NCBI RefSeq assembly: GCF_017163755.1
Contig: NZ_JAFIWC010000028.1
Location: 1-64,000 of the forward strand
From: Xanthomonas sp.
GTDB lineage: Bacteria > Pseudomonadota > Gammaproteobacteria > Xanthomonadales > Xanthomonadaceae
DNA length: 64,000 nucleotides
Direction of reading: 5' to 3'
The notes beneath the pieces were generated by a model that worked only from the letters and a program-made list of their open reading frames with translations, was not told the DNA's origin and did not search any database. This document shows, in pieces, positions 18,756 through 27,339 of this stretch. Position 1 is the stretch's first letter. Each line of letters opens with the position of its first letter. The translations under genes and the position numbers were made by a program.

Positions 18756-19172
18756 AATGACCCGCGGGCAACCGGCAGATCCGTCGTCGCTGTCGCCTGC
18801 TATTGCGCGCTATTGCAGCGGACTGCGTTGCCGTTGCTCAGGATCTTGATCTTGCCGCTTAGAGCGCGGTGATGGACAGGTGCAGCCCGCAGGGGATACC
18901 GCGCAGATGCGTGGCGTCTTCCGTTGGCACGTGGATGTGCCAGCGGAAAATTCCTGTCCATCTCGCGCATCGGAGCACAGCGCAGGGCGCGCGTCCGGGG
19001 TCTGCTTGACCAGCCTTCGGCCGTTGTAAAGCGCTTCTTTGGCGACCTTGATCAGCCTAAGGCTGCTGTAGAGCGCTCTTTGCACAGGCAAACAACATGA
19101 CTCGCGCAACGCGCGAATGCTCTGCCCTGATGTCGATGTCCCGCCAACGCTCACTCACCGCCATCAACCGTT
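18756..19172. other. Intergenic region between HAD gene and argD
   Basis: A 417-bp stretch between convergent genes without a convincing gene. A minus-strand open frame (18810-19154) has neither recognisable domain nor SD. The main structure is the imperfect direct repeat at 19006-19082. Confidence 0.5.
19006..19082. repeat. Imperfect tandem direct repeat, about 36-nt units
   Basis: Unit 1 (19006-19041) and unit 2 (19048-19082) share the TTGACCAGCC/TTGATCAGCC start, then GTTGTAAAGCGCT versus GCTGTAGAGCGCT, and end CTTTG. The pitch is 42 nt. Function unknown; the repeat lies about 90 nt beyond the argD stop. Confidence 0.5.
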
Positions 19173-20405
19173 TCAACGCTTGCCGGCGTAGTCCTGCAGC
19201 GCCGCGCGCAACCGCTTCAGGCCCTCGGCCACTTCCTGGTCGGTGATGTTCAACGACGGCACGAAGCGCAGCACGTCCGGCCCGGCCTGCAGCGTCAGCA
19301 GGCCATGCGCCGCCGCATGATCCAGGATCACCCCGGCCTGCCCCGCGTGCGCCGCATCCAGCACCGCGCCGAGCATCAAGCCGCGCCCGCGCACCTGCGC
19401 AAACAGCTTGAACTCCTCGTTGAGCGCGGCCAGTCCCTGGCGCAAGGCGCTGGACTGGCGCGACACGTTCGCGGCGATCTGCGCCGAGGCCAGCTTGCGC
19501 AGCGCCACCCGCGCCACCGCCGCGGCCAGCGGATTGCCGCCGAAGGTGGTGCCGTGCGTACCGAACTGCATCGTCTGCGCCACCTTCGGCCCGGCCAGCA
19601 TCGCGCCGATCGGGAAACCGCCGCCCAACGCCTTGGCCAGGGTCACGATGTCCGGGGTCACCTCGTCCTGCCAGTGCGCGAACAAGGTGCCGGTGCGGCC
19701 CATGCCGCACTGGATCTCGTCCAGCACCAGCAGCGCGTCGTGGTGGTCGCACAGCGCGCGCACCCGCGCCAGGAAGCCCGGCGCGGCCGGCATCACACCG
19801 CCCTCGCCCTGCACCGGCTCGACCAGCACCGCGGCCACGTCGCCGGCCGCCATCGCCGTTTCCAGCTGCACGACGTCGTTGAAGTCCACGTAGCGAAACC
19901 CGCCCGGCAGCGGTTCGTAGCCTTCCTGGTATTTCGGCTGCGCGGTCGCGGTGACCGCGGCCAGGGTACGGCCGTGGAAGCTGCCGCGGAAGGTCACGAT
20001 GACCCGTTGCTGCGGCGCGCGGCCCTGCGCGGCGGCCCACTTGCGCACCAGCTTGATCGCCACCTCGTTGGCCTCCGAGCCGGAGTTGCACAGGAACACG
20101 CGCTGCGCGAAGCGCGACGCCGACACCAGTTCCTCGGCCAGGCGCAGCGGCGGTTCGCTGTAGAACACGTTGCTGGTATGCCACAGCTTGCCGGCCTGCT
20201 CGACCAGCGCCGCGAGCAGGTCCGGATCGTTGTGGCCGAGCCCGCACACGGCGATGCCCGCCGACAGGTCGATGTAGTCACGGCCTTCGCTGTCCCACAC
20301 CCTGGCGCCCTGGCCGCGCTCCAGCACCAGCTGGCGCGGGCGGTAGATCGGCAGGTAGTAACGCTGGCCGAGAGCGAGCAGATCCGCGGCGGAGGAAGCG
20401 GTCAT
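19173..20405 (-). CDS. argD: Acetylornithine/succinyldiaminopimelate aminotransferase
   Basis: A 410-aa class III PLP aminotransferase. Visible are FLCNSGSEANEVAIKLVRKW, FRGSFHGRTLAAVTATAQPK, VEPVQGEGGV, LLVLDEIQCGMGRTG, and the PLP lysine in TLAKALGGGFPIGA. It converts N-acetylglutamate semialdehyde to N-acetylornithine with glutamate, and the family often serves lysine/DAP synthesis too. Length is normal and the start at 20405 is the only good one. It stands alone as a minus-strand unit, with the glyoxalase gene about 90 bp upstream on the same strand. ArgD, AstC and GabT-like paralogues are alike, so the exact assignment is a family-level call. Confidence 0.85.
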   Translation of the reverse strand: MTASSAADLLALGQRYYLPIYRPRQLVLERGQGARVWDSEGRDYIDLSAGIAVCGLGHNDPDLLAALVEQAGKLWHTSNVFYSEPPLRLAEELVSASRFAQRVFLCNSGSEANEVAIKLVRKWAAAQGRAPQQRVIVTFRGSFHGRTLAAVTATAQPKYQEGYEPLPGGFRYVDFNDVVQLETAMAAGDVAAVLVEPVQGEGGVMPAAPGFLARVRALCDHHDALLVLDEIQCGMGRTGTLFAHWQDEVTPDIVTLAKALGGGFPIGAMLAGPKVAQTMQFGTHGTTFGGNPLAAAVARVALRKLASAQIAANVSRQSSALRQGLAALNEEFKLFAQVRGRGLMLGAVLDAAHAGQAGVILDHAAAHGLLTLQAGPDVLRFVPSLNITDQEVAEGLKRLRAALQDYAGKR

Positions 20406-20496
20406 CGAAGGAACACCCTGCGGGAAAGCGTTCGATTATAGGACCGCCAGCGGCGTATGCCGGCGCCGGCCGCGTCCGGCGCCGCGGCCGGCGGCG

Positions 20497-20919
20497 TCAC
20501 CAGACGCCGGTATTGGGCATCGACGCCCACGGCTCGGCCGGCGGCAGCGCGTCGCCCTTCTGCAGCAGTTCGATCGAGATCAGGTCCGGGCTGCGCACGA
20601 AAGCCATGCGCCCGTCGCGCGGCGGGCGGTTGATGACGATGCCCTGCGCCTGCAGGTGCGCGCACGTCGCGTAGATGTCGTCGACCTCGAACGCCAGGTG
20701 GCCGAAGTTGCGCGCGCTGCCGTAGTCCTCGTCCGAGCCCCAGTTGTAGGTCAGCTCGACCTCGGCCTCCGGATTGGCCGGCGCGCCGAAGTACACCAGG
20801 GTGAACTTGCCGGCTTCGTTGTCGATGCGGCGGGTCTCGTGCAGGCCCAGGCCTTCGGTGAAGAACTTGCTGGTCTTCTCCAGGTCGTGGACGCGGATCA
20901 TGGCGTGCAGGTATTTCAT
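20497..20919 (-). CDS. gloA: Lactoylglutathione lyase (glyoxalase I)
   Basis: A 140-aa VOC-fold metalloenzyme that isomerises the methylglyoxal-glutathione hemithioacetal to S-lactoylglutathione. All four metal ligands known from E. coli GloA can be placed: His5 in [10 protein letters not shown], Glu in VELTYNWG, His in FGHLAFEV, Glu in SIELLQKG. The ATG at 20919 has GGAG upstream and matches the family start; the longer frame to 20985 adds a proline-rich tail without support. The length is close to E. coli GloA (135 aa). Confidence 0.95.
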   Translation of the reverse strand: MKYLHAMIRVHDLEKTSKFFTEGLGLHETRRIDNEAGKFTLVYFGAPANPEAEVELTYNWGSDEDYGSARNFGHLAFEVDDIYATCAHLQAQGIVINRPPRDGRMAFVRSPDLISIELLQKGDALPPAEPWASMPNTGVW

Positions 20920-21373
20920 GGCAACAACTCCAGTGGCTGGGGGAACCGGCGGGATCGGCAGGCGCCGCGGCGGGATCCTGTACAAGCGTATAGGGTAGCG
21001 TCCGCGGCGGGCAGGCGCGGGCTACGGGGCAGGCGCCAAGCGCACGGCAGTACGACGGAAGCCTCTGCTCAAGGCCCCTGCGCGATCACAGCGCACGCAA
21101 GTGCGGCAGGAGCAACCCAATGGCCCTCAGGCCATTCGCCTCGATGAACGAGTTGCGGAGCTTCCGGGCTGCGGACGGGAGTGTGTCGGGGCTGAAGCCT
21201 CCTACAGTGCGCTGGCCCACTGAGTAACTCCGAGCGACGAACGGATCGGTGAACTTGCCGGGCTGCGTCGAGGTTGGATCCCCTTCTACGGATGCACCAG
21301 GCACGCGCGCATCGCCACCACAGGGTCCTGCCATCCAGGCCACCGCCTTGCCGCTCCGGCTCATGCCGCGCAT
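20920..21373. other. Intergenic region between gloA and SDR gene
   Basis: 454 bp without a convincing gene. A 95-codon minus-strand frame begins immediately after the SDR stop (TGAATG) and ends at 21086. It lacks domain similarity and runs into a GGCTGAAGCCTCCTACA motif (about 21192-21208) akin to the GGCTTCAGCCGCGAC repeat family of this window, so I treat it as non-coding. Confidence 0.45.
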
Positions 21374-22189
21374 TCAATCCAGGAACAGATCCGGCAGCAA
21401 CGGCCGCGTCGGATCCGCCGCGTAGGCGGAAAGATCGGCGACCCCCGCCGCGGCCAACACCTCGTCGTCGATCAGGAACTGGCCATGGAAGCCCGCCGCG
21501 GCGCGGGTGAGCACCGCATGCGCGGCGTCGGCCATGATCTCCGGACGCCGGCCGTTGCCCGCATCGACCCCGGGGATCATGTTCAACGCCTCGGTCGCGA
21601 TCAGCGTGCGCGGCCACAGCGCATTGACCGCCACGCCCTGCGGGCCGAACTCGCCGGCCAGGCCCAGGGTCACGAAGCTCATGCCCATCTTGGCCAGGGT
21701 GTAGCCGGTATGCGGCGCCCACCATTTCGGATCCAGCGACGGCGGCGGCGCCAGGGTCAGGATATGCGGATTGGCGCTGCGCAGCAGGTGCGGCAGGCAG
21801 GCCTGCGCGCACAGGAAGCTGCCGCGCGCGTTGACCTGCTGCATCAGGTCGAAGCGCTTCATCGGCGTGTCCAGCGCGCCGCGCAGCCAGATCGCGCTGG
21901 CGTTGTTGACCAGGATGTCGATGCCGCCGAACGCCTCGACCGTCGCGGCGACCGCGGCGCGTACCTGCTCCTCCTCGCGGATGTCGCACTTCAGCGCCAG
22001 GCCGCGCCCGCCGGCCGCCTCGACCGCCTCGGCCGCGCTGTGGATGGTGCCCGGCAGCTTCGGATTGGGCACCGACGACTTGGCCGCGATCGCCACGTTG
22101 GCGCCGTCGCGTGCCGCCCGCAGCGCGATCGCCAGGCCGATGCCGCGCGAGGCGCCGGTGATGAACAGGGTTTTGCCGGTTAGATTCAC
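21374..22189 (-). CDS. SDR-family oxidoreductase (HSDL2-like)
   Basis: A 271-aa classical short-chain dehydrogenase/reductase. The cofactor motif FITGASRGIG is at residues 9-18, followed by the NNASAIW element, the active-site YTLAK and downstream Pro. The ILTLAPPPSLDPKWW segment just before the Tyr, and WPRTLIATEAL, are characteristic of the HSDL2-type group of SDRs, whose substrates are poorly known and perhaps fatty-acyl related. The start at 22189 is immediately downstream of a GGGACTC heptamer tract. It is a single gene with the kinase-like gene upstream on the same strand. Confidence 0.88.
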   Translation of the reverse strand: MNLTGKTLFITGASRGIGLAIALRAARDGANVAIAAKSSVPNPKLPGTIHSAAEAVEAAGGRGLALKCDIREEEQVRAAVAATVEAFGGIDILVNNASAIWLRGALDTPMKRFDLMQQVNARGSFLCAQACLPHLLRSANPHILTLAPPPSLDPKWWAPHTGYTLAKMGMSFVTLGLAGEFGPQGVAVNALWPRTLIATEALNMIPGVDAGNGRRPEIMADAAHAVLTRAAAGFHGQFLIDDEVLAAAGVADLSAYAADPTRPLLPDLFLD

Positions 22190-22300
22190 GGGACTCGGGA
22201 CTCGGGACTCGGGACTGGCAACAGCTTAGCTCCGCTCAGCGGCAGACACCGCAAATCCGCTTTTCCGAGTCCCGAGTCCCGGGTCCCGAGTCCCGCTCCA
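22190..22300. repeat. Inverted arrays of GGGACTC heptamers
   Basis: About four GGGACTC copies at 22192-22216 face four GAGTCCC-type copies at 22266-22294 across roughly 50 bp, forming a long imperfect palindrome. It sits exactly between the kinase stop (22302) and the SDR start (22189). The same design with GGGACCG units occurs at 1-28 / 249-280. The transcript could fold into one strong hairpin. Confidence 0.75.
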
Positions 22301-22301
22301 T

Positions 22302-22964
22302 TCAGGGCTTCGGCCCCTGCCCCTCGTTGTCTTCCCACTTCAGGATGCGCCTGGTCACGAAGCGGTAGACCGGCTTGCCGGTGGCGAACCACAGCTCGCG
22401 CACCCACGAATGGCGCTTGAGCAGGCGCAGTTCGACCGGGGTCAGCGCCTGGCGGCAGTACATGCGCTTGTGTTTGAGCAGGTGCCGCAGGTCCTCGCGC
22501 GCCAGCAGCCGCATCCAGCGCGAACGTGGCGCGCCGCGCACCGCCAGCTGGAAATCGATCAGCGCCGGGGTGCCGTCCTCCAGCACCAGCCAGTTGGCCT
22601 CCTTGGCCAGGTCGTTGTGCGCCACGCCGCGCCGATGCACCTGCTGCAGCAGGCGCCGCGCGGCGCGGAAGTAGGCCAGGTCGCCGCGCGGCGGGCGCTG
22701 GTACATCGCCTCGCCGGCCAGGTAGCTGCGGTCCAGGAAGGTCCCGTCCCAGCGCAGCAGCTGCGGCGTGGCCGCCATGCCGTCGAGCTGGCGCAGCGCC
22801 CGCGCCTCGCGCCGCGCCAGCCACCGCGCCGGCCAGCGCAGCCACCACGGCGAGGCCGACAGGTCGCGGCGCACGAACCGCGCCGCGCCCTCGCGCAGCA
22901 GCAGGATCCGCCCGAAGCTGTCGGACTTGAGGATCTGGCTCGAAGCGGCGGACGGGTCGGTCAT
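22302..22964 (-). CDS. Small RIO/LPS-kinase-like protein kinase
   Basis: About 220 aa. The catalytic loop VAHNDLAKEANWLV (HxDxxxxN) and the metal-binding LIDFQLAV (a DFQ in place of DFG) place it in the protein-kinase-like fold, near bacterial RIO-like or LPS-core-kinase (RfaP/KdkA-like) proteins. An N-terminal lysine-rich ATP lobe is short. Tandem Arg and Trp residues in the N-terminal half suggest membrane or nucleic-acid association. ATG at 22964 is chosen over the adjacent GTG at 22967. It is divergent from the DedA-PAP2 membrane protein with a 49-bp gap. A role in envelope sugar phosphorylation is possible, not shown. Confidence 0.7.
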   Translation of the reverse strand: MTDPSAASSQILKSDSFGRILLLREGAARFVRRDLSASPWWLRWPARWLARREARALRQLDGMAATPQLLRWDGTFLDRSYLAGEAMYQRPPRGDLAYFRAARRLLQQVHRRGVAHNDLAKEANWLVLEDGTPALIDFQLAVRGAPRSRWMRLLAREDLRHLLKHKRMYCRQALTPVELRLLKRHSWVRELWFATGKPVYRFVTRRILKWEDNEGQGPKP

Positions 22965-23013
22965 CACGCCAGTTTAAGCGGAACGCCATCCTCGCCCACC
23001 TATAATCCCTCCC

Positions 23014-25029
23014 ATGAATTCATCCTGGATCGACGCCACGCTGGAGTGGGTCGCAGCGCACCCGCTCCTGGCCGGCGTGGTCATCTTCGCCATCGCGTTC
23101 TGCGATGCGGTCATTGTGCTGGGCACCATCGTGCCGGCGTTGCCGTTGCTGTTTGCGATCGGCGTGCTGATCGGGCTGGGGCAGATCTCCGGCCCGTACG
23201 CGGTGGTCAGCGCGGCACTGGGCGCGCTGGCCGGCGATGCGCTCAGCTACTGGGTCGGCCACCGCTGGGGCCACCAGCTGCGCAACTACTGGCCGTTCCG
23301 GCGCTATCCGCAACTGCTGGACCGCGGCGAGGCGATGTTCCGCCGCAATGCCTTCAAGAGCATCCTGATCGCGCGCTACGTAGGCGCGATCCGCCCGTTC
23401 GTGCCGGCGGTGGCGGGCATGATGAAGATGCCGCTGCGCCGCTATTTCCTGGCCAGCGGCGTGGCCGCGGTGACCTGGGCGCTGCTGTTCCTGGGCCCGG
23501 GCTGGCTGCTGGGCCAGGCCTACGATGCGGTGGCCGCGGTCGCCGGGCGGCTGTTCCTGGTGCTGGGCCTGCTGCTGCTGGCGCTGGGCCTGGTGTGGGC
23601 GATCGTGCTGTACGGTTATCGCTGGTCGGCCGGGCACATCGATGCGCTGCTGGCGCGCGCGCTGGACTGGTCGCGGCGGCACCCGGTGCTGGGCCGCTAC
23701 TCGATCGCGGTGTTCGACCCGCAGCGGCGCGAGTCGGTGCCGCTGGCGATGCTGGCGCTGATGCTGCTGGCACTGGGCTGGGGCTGGTTCGCGCTGCTGA
23801 TGGTGGTGGTGGCGCACGGCGAACCGCTGCGGCTGGACCTGGCCGTGCACGACCTGATGCTGGCGCTGCGCAACCCGCTGGCCGACTACCCGATGGCCGC
23901 GCTGGCTTCGCTCGGCGACTGGCAGGTGCTGGCGCCGGCCACCACGCTGGGCATGGCCTACCTGATCTGGCGCCGGCGCTGGATGGCCGCGGCGCACTGG
24001 CTGGCCGCGCTGGCCTTCGGCCTGGCGCTGACCAAGCTGCTCGGCAACACCATGCACGTGGTGCGCCCGCCGGCGGCCAGCAGCGGCTTCGGCTTCCCGT
24101 CGGTGGCGGTGACCCTGGCCACGATCAGCTTCGGCTTCTTCGCCGTGCTGATCGCGCGCGAACTGCCGGGGCGCTCGCGGGTGTGGCCGTACCTGCTGTC
24201 CGGCGTGGTGGTGACCCTGATCGGCTTCGCGCGCCTGTACCTGGGCGCGCACTGGCTCAGCGACGTGGTCGGCGGCATGCTGTTCGGCATCTTCTGGCTG
24301 CTGGTGCTGGGCATCGCCTACCGCCGCCGCTTCAACCGCGCGTTCTGGATGAAGCCGCTGGCCTGGCTGTTCTATGGCGGCTTCGTGCTCGCCGCGCTGT
24401 GGTACGCGCCGCGCAACCTGGAGCACAAGCTGGCCAAGTTCCAGCCGCCGCCGCCGGTGTTGCTGGACCTGCAGGCCGGCGCCTGGTGGGACCACGAATG
24501 GCGGGTGCTGCCGTCGCGCCGCAACGAGTTCGACGACAACCAGCGCTGGCCGCTGGACCTGCAGGTGGCCGGGCCGCTTGCGCCGCTGCAGCGCAAGCTC
24601 GAGGCCGCCGGCTGGCGTGCGCAGCCGCAGGCCGGCTGGCAGCAGGCATTGCAGCTGCTGGACTACCAGGCCAAGTCCGAGCACGTGCCGGTGCTGCCGG
24701 CGACGCTGGACACGCAGGTGGAGTCGCTGCTGATGCTGCGCCCCGGCCCGCGCCCGGACGAACTGTACGCGCTGCGCCTGTGGCCGGCCCCGGCGCAGCT
24801 GCAGCCGGGCAACGTGCCGCTGTGGCTGGGCAGCGCGCAGAGCCTGCGCTACGAGCGCCATTTCAACCTGGTCGGGCTGTGGCGCCCGCTGCGCGGCGCC
24901 GATCCGGCGCTCAACGCGGTCACCGACGCGCTGCAGGGCCTGCCGCTGCGCAAGGACAGCCATCGTCCGTCCGGCGTGCCGGTGCTGCTGGTGCGCAGCG
25001 AGGGCGAGGCGTCGGCCGGAGCGCAGTAA
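23014..25029 (+). CDS. DedA-PAP2-LssY multidomain inner-membrane protein
   Basis: 671 aa. An N-terminal DedA/SNARE-associated domain (about 1-190; includes GDALSYWVGHRWG and FGGRF-like ARYVGAIRPFVPAVAG) is followed by a polytopic PAP2 phosphatase domain (about 245-440) and a soluble LssY-type C-terminal domain (about 455-660). PAP2 motif 1 (KLLGNTMHVVRPP) and motif 3 (ARLYLGAHWLSDVVGG) are recognisable. Motif 2 reads GFGFPSVAV where FPSGHA is expected, so the catalytic His is missing. The protein may transport or bind lipid rather than dephosphorylate it. It is divergent from the kinase-like gene. LssY-type proteins are linked to envelope lipids in Legionella. Confidence 0.87.
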   Translation: MNSSWIDATLEWVAAHPLLAGVVIFAIAFCDAVIVLGTIVPALPLLFAIGVLIGLGQISGPYAVVSAALGALAGDALSYWVGHRWGHQLRNYWPFRRYPQLLDRGEAMFRRNAFKSILIARYVGAIRPFVPAVAGMMKMPLRRYFLASGVAAVTWALLFLGPGWLLGQAYDAVAAVAGRLFLVLGLLLLALGLVWAIVLYGYRWSAGHIDALLARALDWSRRHPVLGRYSIAVFDPQRRESVPLAMLALMLLALGWGWFALLMVVVAHGEPLRLDLAVHDLMLALRNPLADYPMAALASLGDWQVLAPATTLGMAYLIWRRRWMAAAHWLAALAFGLALTKLLGNTMHVVRPPAASSGFGFPSVAVTLATISFGFFAVLIARELPGRSRVWPYLLSGVVVTLIGFARLYLGAHWLSDVVGGMLFGIFWLLVLGIAYRRRFNRAFWMKPLAWLFYGGFVLAALWYAPRNLEHKLAKFQPPPPVLLDLQAGAWWDHEWRVLPSRRNEFDDNQRWPLDLQVAGPLAPLQRKLEAAGWRAQPQAGWQQALQLLDYQAKSEHVPVLPATLDTQVESLLMLRPGPRPDELYALRLWPAPAQLQPGNVPLWLGSAQSLRYERHFNLVGLWRPLRGADPALNAVTDALQGLPLRKDSHRPSGVPVLLVRSEGEASAGAQ

Positions 25030-25080
25030 CGCCCGTCCACTCCAGCCGCTCACCGCTGGCGGAACGCATGGCGGAGCAAC

Positions 25081-25222
25081 TGTGGGAGCGGCTTCAGCCG
25101 CGACCGGCATTTACCGACACGATGACTCAAGGCCACCTTGCGTGGCGCACGCGTCGGCTCCGTAGTGCGGAACAACGCCCCCAGCCGCCGATGGCCCGTG
25201 TCGCGGCTGAAGCCGCTCCTAC
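25081..25222. repeat. Inverted copies of the GGAGCGGCTTCAGCCGCGAC repeat
   Basis: One copy reads forward at 25081-25104 and one reads reverse at 25199-25222, enclosing about 95 bp. Further degenerate copies stand at 27845-27867, 27917-27943 and 21192-21208. Each unit is itself a small palindrome (GCGGCTTCAGCCGC). This is a dispersed intergenic repeat typical of xanthomonads and lies in the convergent gap between the DedA-PAP2 and Lon-N genes. Confidence 0.75.
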
Positions 25223-25328
25223 AACGCTCGATCGTGCCTGGATGCGGCCGACTAAGCGCCTAGCAGGCGCATGACCGTTCGCCACGCATCCGGCGCCGGC
25301 ACCCCTCGCGAATCCCCAATCCCCGCCG

Positions 25329-25907
25329 TCAAGGTATCCACGACAGCAACTGCTCCAGCCGCTGATGCGGATCGTCCTCCTGCAGCAGCGACAGCCGCTG
25401 GCGCTCGTCCAGCGGCAGCATCTCGGCCAGCCGCCAGCCGACCCAGCCAGCCTGGTCCAGCAGCCGCGGCCCGGCCACCGGGTACACGTCGGCCGCCTGG
25501 TCGAGGATGCTGTCCAGCACCGTCGCCAGCAGCGCGTGCTGCGGGAGCAGTTCGTCGTCGCTGTCCGGCTCGCACCATTGCACGTCGCCGACCACCAGGC
25601 CGTTGTCGCGCACGCGGCTGCGCAGCACGTGGAAACGCCGCGCACCGCGCAGGCTCAGCACCAGCACGCCGTCGGCGCCGACGTCGAAATCGACGATCCG
25701 CGCCTCGGTGCCGAATGCGGCCGGCACCGCCGGCGCGCCGGTCTCGCTGCCGTCCAGGATCAGGCACACGCCGAAACCGCCGCCGTTGCGGCCGCATTCG
25801 CGCACCAGGTCCAGATAGCGCCGCTCGAACACGCGCAGCTTGATCGAGGCTCCCGGCAGCAGCACCGAATGCAGTGGAAACAGCGGCAGCGCGACCAACT
25901 CGTTCAT
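25329..25907 (-). CDS. Lon N-terminal (substrate-binding) domain protein
   Basis: A 192-aa stand-alone LON-substrate-binding domain protein. It starts MNELVALPLFPLHSVLLPG, the hallmark of the domain, followed by LRVFERRYLDLVREC. The ATPase and protease parts of Lon are absent, as in the YbbN-neighbour/cereblon-like class of small proteins. The start at 25907 follows GAGGA. It is 28 nt downstream of mpl on the same strand and probably cotranscribed. Molecular role unknown; peptide or ligand binding is assumed from the fold. Confidence 0.88.
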   Translation of the reverse strand: MNELVALPLFPLHSVLLPGASIKLRVFERRYLDLVRECGRNGGGFGVCLILDGSETGAPAVPAAFGTEARIVDFDVGADGVLVLSLRGARRFHVLRSRVRDNGLVVGDVQWCEPDSDDELLPQHALLATVLDSILDQAADVYPVAGPRLLDQAGWVGWRLAEMLPLDERQRLSLLQEDDPHQRLEQLLSWIP

Positions 25908-25935
25908 CGCAGCGTCCTCGTGCGCCCCTGCACGC

Positions 25936-27339
25936 TCATTGCAGCATCGCCAGGAAGCGGCGCGGCGCGCCATCGAAACCGCCGTTGGACATGAACACCA
26001 CGTGGTCGCCGGCCTGCGCCTGCGCGCGCAACGCGGCCAGCAGCGCATCCACGTCGGCCGCGGCCTGCGCCTGGCCGCGCAGCGCGGCGATCACCTTGCC
26101 CGCGTCCCAGGCCAGCTCGGGGCGATGCAGGAACACCACCGCGTCGGCCGCCTCCAGCGAGGGCGCCAGCGCATCGGCATGCGCGCCCAGCCGCATCGAG
26201 TTGCTGCGCGGCTCCATCGCCACCACGATGCGCGCCTGGCCGACCTTGGCGCGCAGGCCTTCCAGCGTGGTGCGGATCGCGGTGGGGTGATGGGCGAAGT
26301 CGTCGTAGACGGTGACGCCCTGCGCCTGGCCGATCACTTCCAGGCGGCGCTTGACGCTGCGGAACCGCGCCAGCGCCGGCATCACCTGCGCCGGCGCCAC
26401 GCCGACCGCATGGGCCGCCGCCAGCGCCGCCAGCGCGTTCATCACGTTGTGCCGGCCGAGCAGCGGCCAGCGCACCTGGCCCAGCTCCCGGCCGCGGTGC
26501 AGCACCGCGAAATGGCTGCCGTCGGCGGCGAGCGGGCGCGCGCTCCACTCGAAGTCCGGATCGAAACCGAATCGCTCCACCGGCGTCCAGCAGCCCATCG
26601 CCAGCACTTCGCGTAGGTGGGCGTCCTCGCCATTGACGATCAGCCGTCCGCGCCGCGGCACGGTGCGCACCAGGTGGTGGAACTGGCGCTGGATCGCGGC
26701 CACGTCGGGGAAGATGTCGGCGTGGTCGTACTCGAGGTTGTTGAGGATCGCCACCAGCGGCCGGTAGTGCACGAACTTGCTGCGCTTGTCGAAGAACGCG
26801 GTGTCGTACTCGTCGGCTTCCACGACGAACACCGGGCGGGCCATCGCGCCGCCGTCTTGCGCAGGCACCGCGGCGGACGCGTCTCCGCCCAGCCGCGCGG
26901 AGACGCCGAAATCCTCGGCCACGCCGCCGATCAGGAAACCCGGCTCGCGCCCAGCGGCCTGCAGCAGCCAGGTCAGGATCCCAGTGGTGGTGGTCTTGCC
27001 GTGGGTGCCGGCCACCGCCAGGGTGTCGCGGCCGGGCAGCACCTGCTCGCTCAGCCACTGCGCGCCGGACACATAGCGGCGACCGCTGTCGAGCACCGCC
27101 TCCACCGCCGGGTTGCCGCGCGACAGCGCGTTGCCGATGATGACCTGGTCGCAGTCGGCGGCGATGTTCCCGGGCAGGTAGCCCTGTTTCAGCGCGATGC
27201 CCAGGCGCTCCAGCTGCGTGGACATCGGCGGATAGATCGCCTGGTCGCTGCCTTCGACGCGGTGCCCGAGTTCGCGCGCCAGCGCGGCGACGCCGCCCAT
27301 GAACGTGCCGGCGATGCCGAGGATATGGATATTGCTCAT
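25936..27339 (-). CDS. mpl: UDP-N-acetylmuramate:tripeptide ligase
   Basis: A 467-aa Mur-ligase-family enzyme that recycles murein tripeptide (L-Ala-gamma-D-Glu-meso-DAP) by joining it to UDP-MurNAc. It shows HILGIAGTFMGGVAALAREL at the N-terminus, the P-loop AGTHGKTTTTG, VEADEYDTAFFDKRSKFVHY, NNLEYDHADIF, HNVMNALAALA and YDDFAHHPTAI, all diagnostic of Mpl rather than MurC. The ATG at 27339 is the family start; the frame upstream to 27471 is spurious. An extra Ala/Gly-rich insert sits around residues 145-165 just before VFVVEADEYD. The Lon-N gene follows within 28 nt. Confidence 0.95.
   Translation of the reverse strand: MSNIHILGIAGTFMGGVAALARELGHRVEGSDQAIYPPMSTQLERLGIALKQGYLPGNIAADCDQVIIGNALSRGNPAVEAVLDSGRRYVSGAQWLSEQVLPGRDTLAVAGTHGKTTTTGILTWLLQAAGREPGFLIGGVAEDFGVSARLGGDASAAVPAQDGGAMARPVFVVEADEYDTAFFDKRSKFVHYRPLVAILNNLEYDHADIFPDVAAIQRQFHHLVRTVPRRGRLIVNGEDAHLREVLAMGCWTPVERFGFDPDFEWSARPLAADGSHFAVLHRGRELGQVRWPLLGRHNVMNALAALAAAHAVGVAPAQVMPALARFRSVKRRLEVIGQAQGVTVYDDFAHHPTAIRTTLEGLRAKVGQARIVVAMEPRSNSMRLGAHADALAPSLEAADAVVFLHRPELAWDAGKVIAALRGQAQAAADVDALLAALRAQAQAGDHVVFMSNGGFDGAPRRFLAMLQ

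Noticed and set aside
18810-19154. 114-codon minus-strand frame after argD
   Set aside because: Overlaps the tandem repeat, no SD, no domain; likely non-coding.
21086-21373. 95-codon minus-strand frame starting right after the SDR stop
   Set aside because: No recognisable domain, and it runs into a dispersed-repeat relative; translational coupling by TGAATG is noted but insufficient.
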